Assembly (NCBI RefSeq): GCF_040543805.1 | Contig: NZ_JBEUMS010000003.1 | Location: forward strand, 1 to 64,000 | DNA length: 64,000 nucleotides | Source of the DNA: Arcicella rosea | GTDB lineage: Bacteria > Bacteroidota > Bacteroidia > Cytophagales > Spirosomataceae | Direction: 5' to 3' | Shown here: piece after piece, positions 36,101 through 44,536 of the stretch | Numbering within the stretch: position 1 is the first letter of the stretch | Layout: each line of letters opens with the position of its first letter | Program-made: the position numbers and the translations under genes | Notes under the pieces: model-generated | Database searches by the model: none | What the model saw: only the letters and a program-made list of their open reading frames with translations | What the model was told of the DNA's origin: nothing

Positions 36101-36478
36101 ATTCACATCCGCCATGCTTACTCCTGTTTTCCATTTTTCTCTTCCTGCCACACCAGCAATTTCTGTAATATCTTCAAAATGAAAAGAAGCATCTCCAGAT
36201 TTCCCTTTGTTGAGATATAATTTATTAGGCACCATATTTCCAGAGAAATAGATGTCTGCTAAACCATCATTATTCACATCGCCGATGGCAACACCGCCAC
36301 CGTTGTACAAATATTGATACTCTAATAAATTAAGATTTCCGTCTTCTTGAATATTATTCACAAAGTTAATTCCCGAATTTTCAGGCTTAACAAGCTGAAA
36401 AAGGGTTTCATCAGAAGAAGCCGTATTACAGGCATAAATAATTGGAAAAAGCAGTAAAAGGATGAGTCTTGGTTTCAT
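33104..36478 (-). CDS. VCBS/FG-GAP repeat lipoprotein with ASPIC/UnbV domain (CRTAC1-like)
   Basis: A 1124-residue exported protein: signal peptide with lipobox (YAC, Cys about 17), then two seven-bladed-type beta-propeller arrays built of FG-GAP/VCBS repeats with calcium-binding loops such as DVNNDGLAD, DVNGDGKLD, DMDKDGDLD and DLDNDGDLD. Between them (about residues 530-620) lies an ASPIC/UnbV domain (LGAKVLLQTKSGSQ...FGLGKDEQIKTLKIYWTNG). Such proteins often sit downstream of SusCD pairs in Cytophagales and are presumed surface binding proteins. Here it follows susD of locus 1 after a terminator and a 280-bp gap, so it may have its own promoter. Confidence 0.9.
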   Translation of the reverse strand: MKPRLILLLLFPIIYACNTASSDETLFQLVKPENSGINFVNNIQEDGNLNLLEYQYLYNGGGVAIGDVNNDGLADIYFSGNMVPNKLYLNKGKSGDASFHFEDITEIAGVAGREKWKTGVSMADVNGDGKLDIYVCYSGPGTDFERKNELYINTGTKNGIPTFVESAAKYGLDAVGTYTTQVAFFDMDKDGDLDMFMVNHAEMFYNAFFNTQRLRKTRHPQYGNRLYRNDKGFFNDVSDEAGIHGSGLNFGLNVSVGDVNNDTWPDLYVTNDYNEQDFLYLNQKNGNFSETLKGSIGHISKFSMGSDIVDFNNDDKADIITMDMLPEDNHRQKLLKGPDEYDTYKLLVDSGFHHQNMRNMLQVNVGNNKEGIPQFSEIGQLAGMSNTDWSWSPLVCDLDNDGKKDLYITNGYLRDYTNMDFLKYTYQEEADKARAEGQKINTWELIKKMSSTKVSNYCFLNKNTDEELIFENTTAKWGLAEPSISTGAAYADLDNDGDLDLVVNNSNSSAMVFENRSRQLSENHYIKLKLKENTANTFGLGAKVLLQTKSGSQMQELYAAHGFQSSVEPSLHFGLGKDEQIKTLKIYWTNGKVTTLNNVKADTTLTIQSNTGIAPNIQPELKPSLLFSDYTLTSNLNYQHQETPFVDFKHQSLLPYQLSKQGPFIAKGDVNGDGLEDVFIGGNQQKAGELFLQKSNGSFQKSPSQPWVKESFAKDAGVTFFDADNDKDLDLFIVRGGAELEAHAPLYQDQLYLNNGKGIFTNASGALPDLTSNGSCVATADYDKDGDLDVFVGGRSMPSRFPEPDYCYLLRNESKGGKPLFKYATEQKESSLRRPGIVTSASWTDINKDGWIDLIIVGEFMPITIYENQRGQLVNQTQKYGLENTNGFWAKVVIEDMDNDGDLDIIAGNLGQNTQFKASEKEPVTLCYADFDQNGTIDPLICYYVQGKSYPLASLDELANQLPVVRKKFLKYKDYAEARLEDLLSPEQLKGANTLKINTLSTTYFENAGNGKFTAKTFPLSAQVSLASCITVEDFNQDGKKDILVAGNFYPWRVQLGKNDASMGSLLLGNGKGKFTSVPNQKAGLMLKGDVRDMSTIQLANQNKVMIYTRNSDKVGVLKREKMK

Positions 36479-36576
36479 TAGAAAAAATATTAATAGTAAA
36501 TATGAGTCATCCCGAATTTTCTTTTAAAATAAAGAGGTAGAGAAAACTTCATCGTTTTTTGGATTTATTCTCGTCC

Positions 36577-36654
36577 TTACTTTTTGCCTTGATGCAAAAA
36601 GTAACAAAAAAATCAAGAATTCCTAAACTCGCTCCGCTCAAACAGTAGGAATTC
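36577..36654. repeat. Palindromic spacer element with nested inverted repeats
   Basis: Inverted repeat TTACTTTTTGC (36577-36587) / GCAAAAAGTAA (36594-36604), then GAATTCCT (36617-36624) / AGGAATTC (36647-36654) around a GC-richer centre (CTCGCTCCGCTC). I recall very similar stretches in many Bacteroidota spacers, so this is probably a copy of a dispersed palindromic element; that recall is unverified. It lies upstream of the VCBS gene and could affect its expression. Confidence 0.5.
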
Positions 36655-36665
36655 ATTGTCCATCA

Positions 36666-36712
36666 ATCATAAAAAAGCGGTCAAATTAGTTTTTCGACCG
36701 CTTTTTTATGAT
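36666..36712. terminator. Terminator of SusCD locus 1 (after susD)
   Basis: A 17-bp perfect stem (36666-36682 and 36696-36712; core AAAAAAGCGGTC/GACCGCTTTTTT) with a 13-nt loop. It lies 47 bp after the susD stop codon on the minus strand, with a T-tract on both strands. It separates susD from the VCBS lipoprotein gene. Confidence 0.9.
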
Positions 36713-36758
36713 TTAAAATTCGAGATGACTGATGATTTGTTAGTCAAATCTCAAAAAT

Positions 36759-38396
36759 CTACCAACCAGCAATTTGCTTGGCAGCAGGGTTTTTGTCAAT
36801 TTCTCCTTGCGGAATTGGCAATACATATAATTTAGAGGGAAAATTTCTTGATTCAAAAGCATAACGTGTGTATGTCACGGTATTTCCTGTTTTACTTACT
36901 TTCGTACCATAAAGAGGTCCATTCAATAAACTTTCAGCAATTTTCCATCTACGAATATCAAAGAAACGATGTTCTTCAAAAGCTAATTCAATTCTACGTT
37001 CGTTTCTGATTTTAACACGCATTTGTTCTTTCGAAAGTCCTGTTTCTAAATCTGGCATTCCTGCTCTTTTTCTGATGGCATTGATGGCATTATAGATAGA
37101 AGCATCTGGTCCCGTAGCTTCATTTTTTGCTTCAGCATAATTCAACAACACTTCTGCATATCTGATAAAAATCCAATCTTGATCGCTACTTTTTGTATAA
37201 ATAACGTATTGCTCTTCGTGGAATTTACGAAGCATATAGCCTGTTTTAGTATCTTCTGGTTTACCTGTTACATCTGCACCACCCGGAAATAATTCAATTA
37301 ATCGTCCACGAAAAGTAGAGCCATTATGTACAACAGTTGCTTCAAAACGAGGGTCAAGATTTGTGTAAGGTTCATTCGCTTTATACAAAGGCGAAGTAGC
37401 TTGTGATTTTCCGTCAAGCATTTCATAAGAATCAACAAAATTCTGAGTAGGCACATTACCGCCCCAACCTGCATCACTTCCTCCTTTGATTGATGGCGGT
37501 GAGTTAACCACATCAAATCCATTATTCAAGCCAAAATGTACTTTATCTGGTGCTTGAAATTTCTTTGCAAAAACTACTTCATTATTATTTTTTGTTAGAA
37601 ATAACGTTCTGTAATCGCTGAATAAAGTATAGTCTGTATTGATAACTTTATTGGCTGCATCTGCTGCTGCTTGCCAACGTTCTGCATACAATAACACACG
37701 ACTTTTCAAGGCATTCGCCGCTCCAGAAGTTGCTCTACCCGCTTCGATTGCTCCTTTTTTAGGAAGTAAAGAAGCAGCCTTATCCATATCAGCAATGATA
37801 AAATCAACTACTTCATCATACGTTGAACGAGGCAATTGAAAATTATCATTCAAAGTCAAACTTTTACTGATAAGTGGTACTCCTGTTGGTGCACCTCCTG
37901 TAGCCTTCATTCCATACAATCTTAAAAGTTCATGATAAATAAATCCTCTCAAGAAGTATGTTTCGCCCATCAATCGGTTTCTAAGCGTTTCATCTTTTAG
38001 TCTTACAAGGTTCTCTAGTGCAACATTCGTTTTTCTTACTAAAGCATAATAGTCGCCCCAAGTTTCACCCCAAGGAGTTCCCGAAGGTAAAAAATTACCA
38101 GATTGTAATTCATTAGAGTGCGTCCAAGGCATGCAAACGTCGCCATCATCCGTAACACCGTCTAATAAATAAAGTCCTTTAGCCCATCCTTGGTAATTAC
38201 GGTCAAAACCTGAAGGCATTCTACCGTAAATCGCATTAACAAATTGCGTTGCTCCTTGTGGGTCAGTCCAAACGGTTTCTTCTGTTAAAGAATCTTTGGG
38301 TACTTGATCAAGAATAGCACTGTCACAACCCAAAAGTATTGATATGCACAAAACTGTACATTTAAATAGTAATGTATTTTTAATGATTCTGTTCAT
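36759..38396 (-). CDS. SusD/RagB family outer-membrane lipoprotein (locus 1)
   Basis: A 545-residue SusD-like protein: lipobox LLGC (Cys23) for surface anchoring, the family N-terminal region (TDPQGATQFVNAIYG), TPR-like helices and the C-terminal Arg-rich signature IRNERRIELAFEEHRFFDIRRWKIAE. It forms the lid on the SusC barrel and binds the substrate outside. It begins 10 bases after the susC stop codon, so the two are cotranscribed. The ligand (glycan or other) cannot be read from sequence; no carbohydrate enzyme is adjacent. Confidence 0.95.
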   Translation of the reverse strand: MNRIIKNTLLFKCTVLCISILLGCDSAILDQVPKDSLTEETVWTDPQGATQFVNAIYGRMPSGFDRNYQGWAKGLYLLDGVTDDGDVCMPWTHSNELQSGNFLPSGTPWGETWGDYYALVRKTNVALENLVRLKDETLRNRLMGETYFLRGFIYHELLRLYGMKATGGAPTGVPLISKSLTLNDNFQLPRSTYDEVVDFIIADMDKAASLLPKKGAIEAGRATSGAANALKSRVLLYAERWQAAADAANKVINTDYTLFSDYRTLFLTKNNNEVVFAKKFQAPDKVHFGLNNGFDVVNSPPSIKGGSDAGWGGNVPTQNFVDSYEMLDGKSQATSPLYKANEPYTNLDPRFEATVVHNGSTFRGRLIELFPGGADVTGKPEDTKTGYMLRKFHEEQYVIYTKSSDQDWIFIRYAEVLLNYAEAKNEATGPDASIYNAINAIRKRAGMPDLETGLSKEQMRVKIRNERRIELAFEEHRFFDIRRWKIAESLLNGPLYGTKVSKTGNTVTYTRYAFESRNFPSKLYVLPIPQGEIDKNPAAKQIAGW

Positions 38397-38406
38397 CTTA
38401 ATGTCT

Positions 38407-41400
38407 TTAAAATTTAAAGTTTACACCTGCATTCCAAATTCTAAACTGCGGATAATCCCACCCTCTACCACTTGCATTTTCTGGGTCATAATTTTTAATT
38501 TTCGACCACGTCACAATGTTATTTGCATTAAAGTAAATGCGCATTCCTTTGATAAAATTTTGCTTTAATAATTCTACAGGAAGATTATAAGCAATTTCTA
38601 TGTTTTTAAGACGTATATAAGAAGCATCTTTCATCCAGAATGAAGATTCACTGTGGTTAAGATTACTTACATCAATTAATACACGAGGTTCACTAGCATT
38701 TGGATTTGATGGCGTCCAACGGTCTAAATTTGCTTTCAAAGCACCAGCACCCACAAAAAATGGCCATGCTCCTTCTCCAGCATAATATTGATCTACATTG
38801 GTAGCTCCTTGGAATAAGAATGAAAACTCAAAGTTTTTGTACTGTACATTTCCACTATAACCCAAGATGATTTCAGGCGTATTAGACTTTCCGATAGCTA
38901 CTCTGTCAAGGTCATTGATTTTGCCATCTTTGTTAATATCTTCGAAACGAATATCGCCAGGGGCAGTTTTACCAATTTGAGTTGGCGCATTGTTCACTTC
39001 CTCTTGTGTCTGGAATAATCCAATGGCTCTTAAACCAAATTGTGTATAAAGTGGCTGACCAGTTCTTCTGATATTTGGGTTTTCAGAATTGGCTTCGTCA
39101 ATATAAATGATTTTGTTTTTCACAAAAGTGAAATTTCCACTCATTGAATAACGCAAATCTTTATTTACTTTATTTCTGTGTCCTAAGGTAAATTCAACAC
39201 CTCCGTTATTAACTTTTGCCAAGTTTTCAATAGGCAAACCAATACCAAGAAGACTAGGAACAGAAAGGTTTCTATCAGCCAAAATATCACTTCTTTTATC
39301 GAAGAAATAATCAACACTTGCTGTTAACTTTCCTTTCCAAAGTGTTGCGTCAACTCCGACATTAAGCTTTTTAACCGTTTCCCAAGTTACGTTTGGATTT
39401 GATAAACGGCCTTCGTCAATACCCGGTTGTACATTTCCATTACCAAAAACAGCCGAACTATTTACATAATAAGATTGTAAGTAAAGGAATCTTTGATTTC
39501 CTAAACGGTCATTTCCTAAGATACCGTAAGAACCACGAATCTTTAAGTAATCAATCGTTGATGATTGTTTCAAGAATGACTCTTGTGAAATTACATAACC
39601 CAAAGAAACTGATGGGAAAAAGCCCCATCTTTTACCTGAAGCAAATTGTTCTGAACCGTCGGCTCTAAAACTACCTTCTAATGTATATTTATCATCATAA
39701 GACCAGTTAAATCTACCAACAATCCCTTGTCTTCCGCTACTTCCTGAATAACCACTGTTGTTACGATTGGCAGCAGCACCAAAGTTTATCTCATCAATCC
39801 CTAGATTAAATCCATCTCTTGAAGACGACAAAGAATTCCAAGTTTGTTTAGTTTGCGTATAAAGTAGTAAACCTGTTAATACACTTGCTCCAATCGTCTT
39901 TTTATAATTCAAGTGCGTTTCTAAAGTTATTGATTGGTCATCGTAATTTCTTTGGTCTAACAAACTAGCTCCTTTTGCTCCCTCCACAAAAGTTCCATCG
40001 GGAAGTCTGTTATAAAAAGGAATTTTAGTGAAAGTCCAATTTTTATCTCCTGTAAAGGTTTTGTCATAAGCAGCGATACCTTTTATTGATAAGCCCGGAA
40101 TAAAAGGTAATTGTTGTTCTAATTCTATTCTACCTCTAAACGACTGAATCCCAGTTTTTCTGTAACCATTATCAGGAAGCGTTAAATACGAAGGTCCATT
40201 AGAATATTGTCCGTTCGACCATTGTATTGGCGCTCTATTCGGTGGCGTTCCCGACATCCAGCGAAATACTTCTGTTGACGCAACGTTGTTTGTTTTTTCA
40301 TCACGACCAGAAATGTCGAAAGATAATTTAGTAGTGCTTGTTACATTGGCATCTATGTTTGTTCTAAAATTATATCTATTAAATACGTTTGAAGGAATAA
40401 TCCCGTCTTGTTTTAAATAACCAAAAGAAGTTGCATAACGGATTTTATCAGTACCGCCAGTAGCCGAAAGGTTATAACTACGCATGAGAGCGTTATTTTT
40501 TAATACCGAAAACCAATCTGAATCTGGATGAGTATCTGGACTTGAATGTGTACGATACTTCTCTAAGTCGTCTGCTGAATAAAGTGGCGATTTTCCTTCG
40601 TTCGCTAAAGCTTCATTGTAAAGTGATGCAAATTCATACGAATTCAAAAATTGAGGATTTCTGGTTCGCTCTTGTACACCAATATTGGTAGAAAAATTGA
40701 TTTGCATTTTTCCTTCCGCTCCTCTTTTAGTTGTTACAAGAATTACTCCGTTCCCCGCACGGATTCCAAAAACAGCCGCACTTGCAGCATCTTTCAAGAT
40801 AGAAAAAGACTGAATTTCACTTGAATTCAATTGAGCAAAATCGCTTGAAGAACGAACAATACCATCAATTACAAAGATTGGAGAAGCATCTCCCGTTGTG
40901 CCAATCCCTCTGATATAAATATTTGAAGCATCTTTCCCCGGTTCACCTGAACGCTGTGTAGCGATAAGCCCAGCCGTTTGCCCAACCAATGAATTACTCA
41001 AGTTTGGTGAAGGATTTTGCGAAATTTCTTTTGGAGTAACAACTGATACAGCTCCTGAAATTTCACTTTTCTTTTGCGTACCATAACCCACTACAATTAC
41101 TTCGTCAAGATTTCCAATATCTGCTTTTAAAACAACATTCAATGAAGTCTGCTTGCCAACTGCTACTTCTGCTTTGATATAACCCACCGAAGTAAAAACC
41201 AACACTGTTTGCTCGTTAGGAATTGATATTCTATACTTTCCATTTGGGTCGGTCGTCGTACCACGAGTCGTCCCTTTAATTTGAATACTCACCCCAACAA
41301 GTGTCTCTCCTTTTTCATCCGTAACCGTCCCTGTGATCACCTCTTCAATTTTTTCGGATTCTTGAACGATGTTGGTTTTGTTTTCTACTGGGGTTTCGTT

Positions 41401-41760
41401 TTTTCTTTTTAACAGAATTTGTTGACCAGACACCTCATAATTAATACTTAGCGGAGATAAAAAGTCCGTCAAAACTTCTGATAGAGGTTTGCTTTCAGCA
41501 TCAATTGAAACTTTTCTTTTTGATTCAATCAATTCTGGGCTATACATAAAATTGATTCCTGCTAGTTTTTCAATTTTCTGTAAAACATTCTCTACTTCAT
41601 TCTTTTTCAAATGAATCGTTACTTTTTTGTTTAACAAATCTTGTGCTTTGGTGTCATGAGCAAAAGAAAAGCTCATGCACAAAACTGATAAGGCGATTTG
41701 CAGTAAACTGATTTTCATGATTTTTCGTAAAATTTGATACGATGGCAATTTTTTTTTCAT
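38407..41760 (-). CDS. SusC/RagA TonB-linked transporter with STN domain (locus 1)
   Basis: About 1117 residues from ATG 41760 (MKKKLPSYQ). The frame is open to 41880 but that would overlap the conserved leader, so I reject the longer start. Domains: signal peptide (to about AHDTKAQD), STN domain (about 45-120) that receives the FecR signal, carboxypeptidase-regulatory domain (GTVTDEKGETLVGVSIQIKG), the SusC plug with VVGYGTQKK and the long 22-strand barrel ending NAGVNFKF. It imports substrate captured by SusD. The STN domain means that ligand binding can be signalled inwards to FecR and the ECF sigma. Confidence 0.95.
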   Translation of the reverse strand: MKKKLPSYQILRKIMKISLLQIALSVLCMSFSFAHDTKAQDLLNKKVTIHLKKNEVENVLQKIEKLAGINFMYSPELIESKRKVSIDAESKPLSEVLTDFLSPLSINYEVSGQQILLKRKNETPVENKTNIVQESEKIEEVITGTVTDEKGETLVGVSIQIKGTTRGTTTDPNGKYRISIPNEQTVLVFTSVGYIKAEVAVGKQTSLNVVLKADIGNLDEVIVVGYGTQKKSEISGAVSVVTPKEISQNPSPNLSNSLVGQTAGLIATQRSGEPGKDASNIYIRGIGTTGDASPIFVIDGIVRSSSDFAQLNSSEIQSFSILKDAASAAVFGIRAGNGVILVTTKRGAEGKMQINFSTNIGVQERTRNPQFLNSYEFASLYNEALANEGKSPLYSADDLEKYRTHSSPDTHPDSDWFSVLKNNALMRSYNLSATGGTDKIRYATSFGYLKQDGIIPSNVFNRYNFRTNIDANVTSTTKLSFDISGRDEKTNNVASTEVFRWMSGTPPNRAPIQWSNGQYSNGPSYLTLPDNGYRKTGIQSFRGRIELEQQLPFIPGLSIKGIAAYDKTFTGDKNWTFTKIPFYNRLPDGTFVEGAKGASLLDQRNYDDQSITLETHLNYKKTIGASVLTGLLLYTQTKQTWNSLSSSRDGFNLGIDEINFGAAANRNNSGYSGSSGRQGIVGRFNWSYDDKYTLEGSFRADGSEQFASGKRWGFFPSVSLGYVISQESFLKQSSTIDYLKIRGSYGILGNDRLGNQRFLYLQSYYVNSSAVFGNGNVQPGIDEGRLSNPNVTWETVKKLNVGVDATLWKGKLTASVDYFFDKRSDILADRNLSVPSLLGIGLPIENLAKVNNGGVEFTLGHRNKVNKDLRYSMSGNFTFVKNKIIYIDEANSENPNIRRTGQPLYTQFGLRAIGLFQTQEEVNNAPTQIGKTAPGDIRFEDINKDGKINDLDRVAIGKSNTPEIILGYSGNVQYKNFEFSFLFQGATNVDQYYAGEGAWPFFVGAGALKANLDRWTPSNPNASEPRVLIDVSNLNHSESSFWMKDASYIRLKNIEIAYNLPVELLKQNFIKGMRIYFNANNIVTWSKIKNYDPENASGRGWDYPQFRIWNAGVNFKF

Positions 41761-41767
41761 ACTTTTG
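41733..41767 (+). promoter_or_regulatory. Predicted antisense promoter at the susC start codon (locus 1)
   Basis: On the plus strand TACTTTTG (41760-41767) exactly matches the -7 consensus TAnnTTTG of Bacteroidota; TTTG at 41733-41736 could be the -33 element, but the 23-nt gap is 2-4 nt longer than the usual 19-21. The identical box sits at the same place in locus 2. Confidence 0.5.
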
Positions 41768-41773
41768 AATGAT

Positions 41774-41890
41774 TTGTTAGTTGGAAAGAATTGGCAAAGC
41801 AATCCCCTCATCCATTTCTGGATGTTTGTGTCGAAGCAAAGCGAAGGGGACTTTTCGGGTGAATGATGCGGGAACATCATTCACCCTTTT
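41774..41890 (+). ncRNA. Predicted cis-antisense small RNA opposite the susC leader (locus 1)
   Basis: Running opposite to susC from about 41774, this transcript would end at a canonical Rho-independent terminator: GGGTGAATGATG (41857-41868), loop CGGGAA, CATCATTCACCC (41875-41886), then TTTTTTAT. The T-tract is on the plus strand only; no other plus-strand gene precedes it. Upstream there is a second hairpin region (TCCCCT 41803-41808 with AGGGGA near 41846-41851, enclosing CATCCA/TGGATG). Antisense RNAs in this position (DonS type) repress SusC homologues in Bacteroides. Predicted length is about 115 nt. This is a sequence-based prediction; ends are approximate. Confidence 0.55.
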
Positions 41891-41920
41891 TTATAATTGG
41901 TTTTTAGGGATTAATACGAT

Positions 41921-43039
41921 TTATTTACAGGGTTTTCCAGTGATAATAATTTGTCCATCAGAAACTTCGTAACTCGCTTCTGTGATTGAACAAATCCATT
42001 TTAATTTTTCAAAGAGTGGCTCATCGCCAAGTTTAGCGGTAATGCTACATTTAGACATCACTTCCTCATCATACACAATATCAACACCATAAGATTTTTC
42101 AAGAATGCCAAATACTTCTGAAATGGGTGTTGCTACGAATTCAAATTTTTGATTCTCAATTGGCAAGGTTAATATCACAGGATTATCAACAATGGCTTTC
42201 ACCAGTCGAATTTCCTGTCGTTGATAAATGGCTTGTTGATTGGCGGTCAAAACCATTCCTGTTAATTCACGATTATTTTTAAGTTGAGTGGCGTTATTAT
42301 CTGTTTGGGTAAATACCGATACTCTTCCTGTTTTCACAATTACTCTGATGTCTTTGTCTTTACCAAAAGCCTTGATGGTAAAACTTGTACCCAATACTTT
42401 TGTTACTAATTCGTTGGCATATACAAAAAACGGACGTTCTGGATTTTTGGCTACTTCAAAAAAGGCTTCTCCAACCAAGTAAACTTCTCTTTTGTCAGCA
42501 TCAAAAGCTTTTTTATAGCTCAAGCGACTGTTCTTCTGTAAAACAATAGAACTCCCATCAGGCAATTGAACCAACTTACTTTGTTCTCCTTCATTAATTA
42601 CTTCTACCAGTTCATTACTTACTTTTGCCTCTAAAACTTGTTGTTGATACAATGCAAATTCTTGTTTACTAGCATCTTTATTCAGCACAAACCAAGATGC
42701 TCCAAGCAATACAATCACTGAAGCCGCAACTGCCCAATAGCGTTTCCAAAGTGGTATTACTTCGGTGATTTCTATTTCTTCGACAATCGTTTTTTCTTCC
42801 TTTTTAGCATTTTGAATAGCTTTCTGAATTTGTAAATCAATATATTGTTCTTCTAAATCAACAGATTTACCTTGTATCGAAAGCAAAAAAGCGCTTGCTC
42901 TTTCAACTAATTCCTTTCGGGATATATCTTCAGCTACCCAAGATGTCCAATAAGCATCATCTTGTGCATTTTTTTCGAATACCCAAGTTCTAAAACTTGT
43001 ATTTTCTAATAGCTCTTGAAACTCTTTATTAGTTATCAT
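41921..43039 (-). CDS. FecR family anti-sigma regulator (locus 1)
   Basis: A 372-residue inner-membrane regulator with a cytoplasmic N-terminal sigma-binding part, one membrane helix (about residues 109-128, YWAVAASVIVLLGASWFVL), a periplasmic FecR domain (SSIVLQKNSRLSYKKAF...VYLVGEAFFEVAKNP) and a C-terminal DUF4974-type domain. It transmits occupancy of the SusC STN domain to the ECF sigma factor. It lies between the sigma gene (167 bp upstream) and susC (160 bp downstream), on the same strand. Confidence 0.93.
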   Translation of the reverse strand: MITNKEFQELLENTSFRTWVFEKNAQDDAYWTSWVAEDISRKELVERASAFLLSIQGKSVDLEEQYIDLQIQKAIQNAKKEEKTIVEEIEITEVIPLWKRYWAVAASVIVLLGASWFVLNKDASKQEFALYQQQVLEAKVSNELVEVINEGEQSKLVQLPDGSSIVLQKNSRLSYKKAFDADKREVYLVGEAFFEVAKNPERPFFVYANELVTKVLGTSFTIKAFGKDKDIRVIVKTGRVSVFTQTDNNATQLKNNRELTGMVLTANQQAIYQRQEIRLVKAIVDNPVILTLPIENQKFEFVATPISEVFGILEKSYGVDIVYDEEVMSKCSITAKLGDEPLFEKLKWICSITEASYEVSDGQIIITGKPCK

Positions 43040-43206
43040 ATAAATGATTAAATAGACATTCTACTGCTAACATCCTTAAAATGCTTTTCGGATACTCACA
43101 AAAAAGACAATTTTTTAAAAAAATTATACAATAAATATTTTCATGCTATTTTTTCAGCACGTTAGGAAGATAAAATACTGTTAAAATGGAATTGGAGAAA
43201 GAAAGA

Positions 43207-43800
43207 CTAACAGATAAACCAACAAAAAAACATCAAAATGATTTCCCAATTCTCACGAAGCGTTGCCAAAGCTCGTTGAATGGTATTACTGACTGATTGC
43301 GGTTTGATTTGAAGTAATTGAGCGATTTCCTCCACACGAAGGTCTTGGTAAAATCGCAAATAGAGTATTTCTCGTTGCCTTTCTGGCAACTGTTGTAAAG
43401 AGTAGGAAACTTTATGAAGCATGGTTTTTGAAGATTCTTCTTCGATAAAAGAAGTTTCGGAAGAATCTTCAAAATGAATATCATCAAAATCATCTTCCAA
43501 AGGCACAGCTTTGAAAGTTTGTAAAGTCTTGAAAAGTTGATTTCTGAAAGCTCTCAGTAAATAAAACTTCACCGATTCCACTTCCGTTAGCGAAGCCCGA
43601 CGAAGCCAAAGTTTAATAAGTAAATCTTGAATGGCATCTTCAATGATTTGACTATTTGAAGTAAATTTTCCACCATAATGCACCAACGTCTTATAAAACT
43701 GTTTCGACAGTTGAGTAAAAGCCACCTCATCGCCCTCTCTGAAAAGATTCCAGAGTATTTGCTCTTGCGATAGTTGGTTGCTTTTAATATTGTGGTTCAT
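43207..43800 (-). CDS. ECF RNA polymerase sigma factor (locus 1)
   Basis: A 197-residue ECF (FecI-like) sigma factor: region 2 (FREGDEVAFTQLSKQFY...IEDAIQDLLIKLW) and region 4 (LQQLPERQREILYLRFYQDLRVEEIAQLL, HTH through SVSNTIQRALATLR). The C-terminus ends in an unusually hydrophobic tail (WEIILMFFCWFIC). It is the first gene of sigma-fecR-susC-susD and probably activates that operon when released by FecR. Confidence 0.94.
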   Translation of the reverse strand: MNHNIKSNQLSQEQILWNLFREGDEVAFTQLSKQFYKTLVHYGGKFTSNSQIIEDAIQDLLIKLWLRRASLTEVESVKFYLLRAFRNQLFKTLQTFKAVPLEDDFDDIHFEDSSETSFIEEESSKTMLHKVSYSLQQLPERQREILYLRFYQDLRVEEIAQLLQIKPQSVSNTIQRALATLRENWEIILMFFCWFIC

Positions 43801-43906
43801 GTTTCAACATAAAATTTACACGAAATAACCAACAATATCTAAAAATAACAATACTTTATATTTTTAAGAATACTTTCAAAGATTAAAGAAAGAGTATTTG
43901 GTAAGA

Positions 43907-44428
43907 TTACCCAACCAAATATCGTTCATCAATTATCTGTAAATGGTGCGTGCAATGCCCTAAAATGGCATAGCCTAATCCACGTACAGAAATAGTAAAA
44001 TTGCTGGCAATGCCTTTTTCATTCAACATTTCTTCATTGAAACTTTTGAATAAAGTAATGGTCGCTTTTCGGACTGCTACGAATTCTTCTAATAAATCTT
44101 GAATGTCTCTTTGTCCAGCATTAGAAGTATCGCCATACAAAACTTCGTCGTAGCCAGCCAAAGCGGTTTTGTCTTTTCGGGCAAAACGCAAAGCACGGTA
44201 AGCAAAAATCCTTTCGGTATCAATCACATGACCAATTACTTCTTTAATCGTCCATTTATCGGGTTGATACTTAAAATTCAATGTTGCTTCGTCCAAAGCA
44301 AGTATTTTTTGCATTAGCGATTCTTGGTTATCATTCAAGCCTTTTAATAATTCAACGGTATTTACTTTGTTGATATAATTGCTAAAATTTCCAAAATTTT
44401 CTTCGGGTAATGGAGGTAGGATTTGCAT
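43907..44428 (-). CDS. DinB family protein
   Basis: A 173-residue four-helix-bundle protein of the DinB/YfiT superfamily. The metal-binding histidines are visible in IGHVIDTERIFAYR and in GHCTHHLQIIDERY. Family members are metal-dependent transferases, often thiol- (bacillithiol or mycothiol) S-transferases; in a Bacteroidota cell the thiol is uncertain. It stands alone; the upstream pyridoxamine-oxidase-like gene is 108 bp away on the same strand. Confidence 0.88.
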   Translation of the reverse strand: MQILPPLPEENFGNFSNYINKVNTVELLKGLNDNQESLMQKILALDEATLNFKYQPDKWTIKEVIGHVIDTERIFAYRALRFARKDKTALAGYDEVLYGDTSNAGQRDIQDLLEEFVAVRKATITLFKSFNEEMLNEKGIASNFTISVRGLGYAILGHCTHHLQIIDERYLVG

Positions 44429-44484
44429 GTTTTTTTAATTGTGATTTAGTGAATTGTGAATGAGTGAGTTAGTGATTTTACAAT

Positions 44485-44528
44485 TTAGTGAGTTGTGAAT
44501 TAGTGATTAAAAATTCACAACTCACTAA
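44485..44528. repeat. Inverted repeat in a word-repeat spacer
   Basis: A 17-bp perfect inverted repeat (TTAGTGAGTTGTGAATT 44485-44501; its complement 44512-44528) with a 10-nt loop, inside a 108-bp spacer built of GTGAATGAGTGAGTTAGTG-type words. It follows the stop of the pyridoxamine-oxidase-like gene on the minus strand and may terminate it, though no T-tract follows. Confidence 0.5.
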
Positions 44529-44536
44529 TTCACAAT

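Noticed and set aside
41761..41880. Longer N-terminus for the locus 1 SusC
   Set aside because: It would precede the signal peptide, has no family match and covers the leader conserved with locus 2.
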